The notes under the pieces are model-generated. The model was not told the origin of the DNA and ran no database searches. It saw nothing but the letters and a program-made list of their open reading frames with translations. Of a DNA stretch of 7,306 nucleotides, positions 7,231 to 7,306 are shown piece after piece. This DNA is from Bacteroidales bacterium (GTDB lineage: Bacteria; Bacteroidota; Bacteroidia; Bacteroidales; P3), in contig JABUUQ010000004.1 of assembly GCA_021443125.1 (NCBI GenBank), forward strand, positions 376,235 through 383,540, in the 5' to 3' direction. The stretch's first letter is position 1. Each line of letters starts with the position of its first letter. Both the position numbers and the translations under genes were made by a program.

Positions 7231-7306
7231 CTATACCCATAAATTTGGTATTGTTTCCGTTGCTATCATCTTTATCAAAAATGGGTAAAATCTTTCTTTC
7301 CCTATC

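Noticed and set aside
7234..7287. Inverted repeat TACCCAT/ATGGGTA at 7234-7240 and 7281-7287, as a possible second hairpin or mobile-element end.
   Set aside because: Seven pairs with a 40-base spacer are expected by chance in A/T-rich DNA, and no transposase or target duplication is visible.
1..7306. Search for CRISPR repeats, tRNA or rRNA genes, insertion sequences, toxin-antitoxin or defence genes, and riboswitches.
   Set aside because: The window is almost fully covered by five genes. The only intergenic gaps (29, 154, 23 and about 155 bases) hold none of these by eye.

Overview
The window looks like chromosomal core DNA of a Bacteroidota bacterium, most likely from the order Bacteroidales. 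Three things point there. SecA carries the long insertions between the start and Walker A, and in the PPXD region, that I know from Bacteroides-type SecA. Two good matches to the Bacteroidota promoter consensus (TTTG at -33, TAnnTTTG at -7) lie in sensible places. Most start codons lack a clear Shine-Dalgarno sequence and sit behind A/T-rich leaders. Base composition is A/T-rich, with frequent ATA, CTT and AGA codons. The genus cannot be named from the sequence alone.

Layout: (1) 1-584, minus strand: pyrE (orotate phosphoribosyltransferase), cut at its C-terminus by the window edge. (2) 614-1231, plus strand: a Nudix hydrolase divergent from pyrE; only 29 bases separate the start codons, and the best pyrE promoter lies inside the first codons of the Nudix gene. 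(3) 1232-1385: a 154-base intergenic region with a long hairpin (probable Nudix terminator) and a near-ideal promoter reading right. (4) 1386-2393 and 2368-3840: a Wzz-type chain-length protein and an O-antigen ligase/polymerase-type membrane protein, overlapping by 26 bases. (5) 3864-7151: complete secA, 23 bases after the ligase/polymerase gene. (6) 7205-7230: a strong intrinsic terminator. (7) 7231-7306: the edge of the next region, not assignable.

The three plus-strand genes from 1386 to 7151 look like one transcription unit, with the promoter at 1299-1329 and the terminator at 7205-7230. It would couple a two-gene surface-polysaccharide module (chain-length control plus polymerisation or ligation, both inner-membrane) to the essential protein-export ATPase. 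No glycosyltransferase, flippase, export porin or tyrosine kinase is in the window, so the sugar substrate must be made elsewhere. pyrE (UMP synthesis) and the Nudix enzyme are a separate divergent housekeeping pair.

I found no CRISPR array, mobile element, tRNA, rRNA or defence system, and no convincing sign of an undescribed system. The points most worth a second look are the attachment of the polysaccharide pair to secA, the promoter arrangement between pyrE and the Nudix gene, and the hairpin that runs into the polysaccharide promoter.
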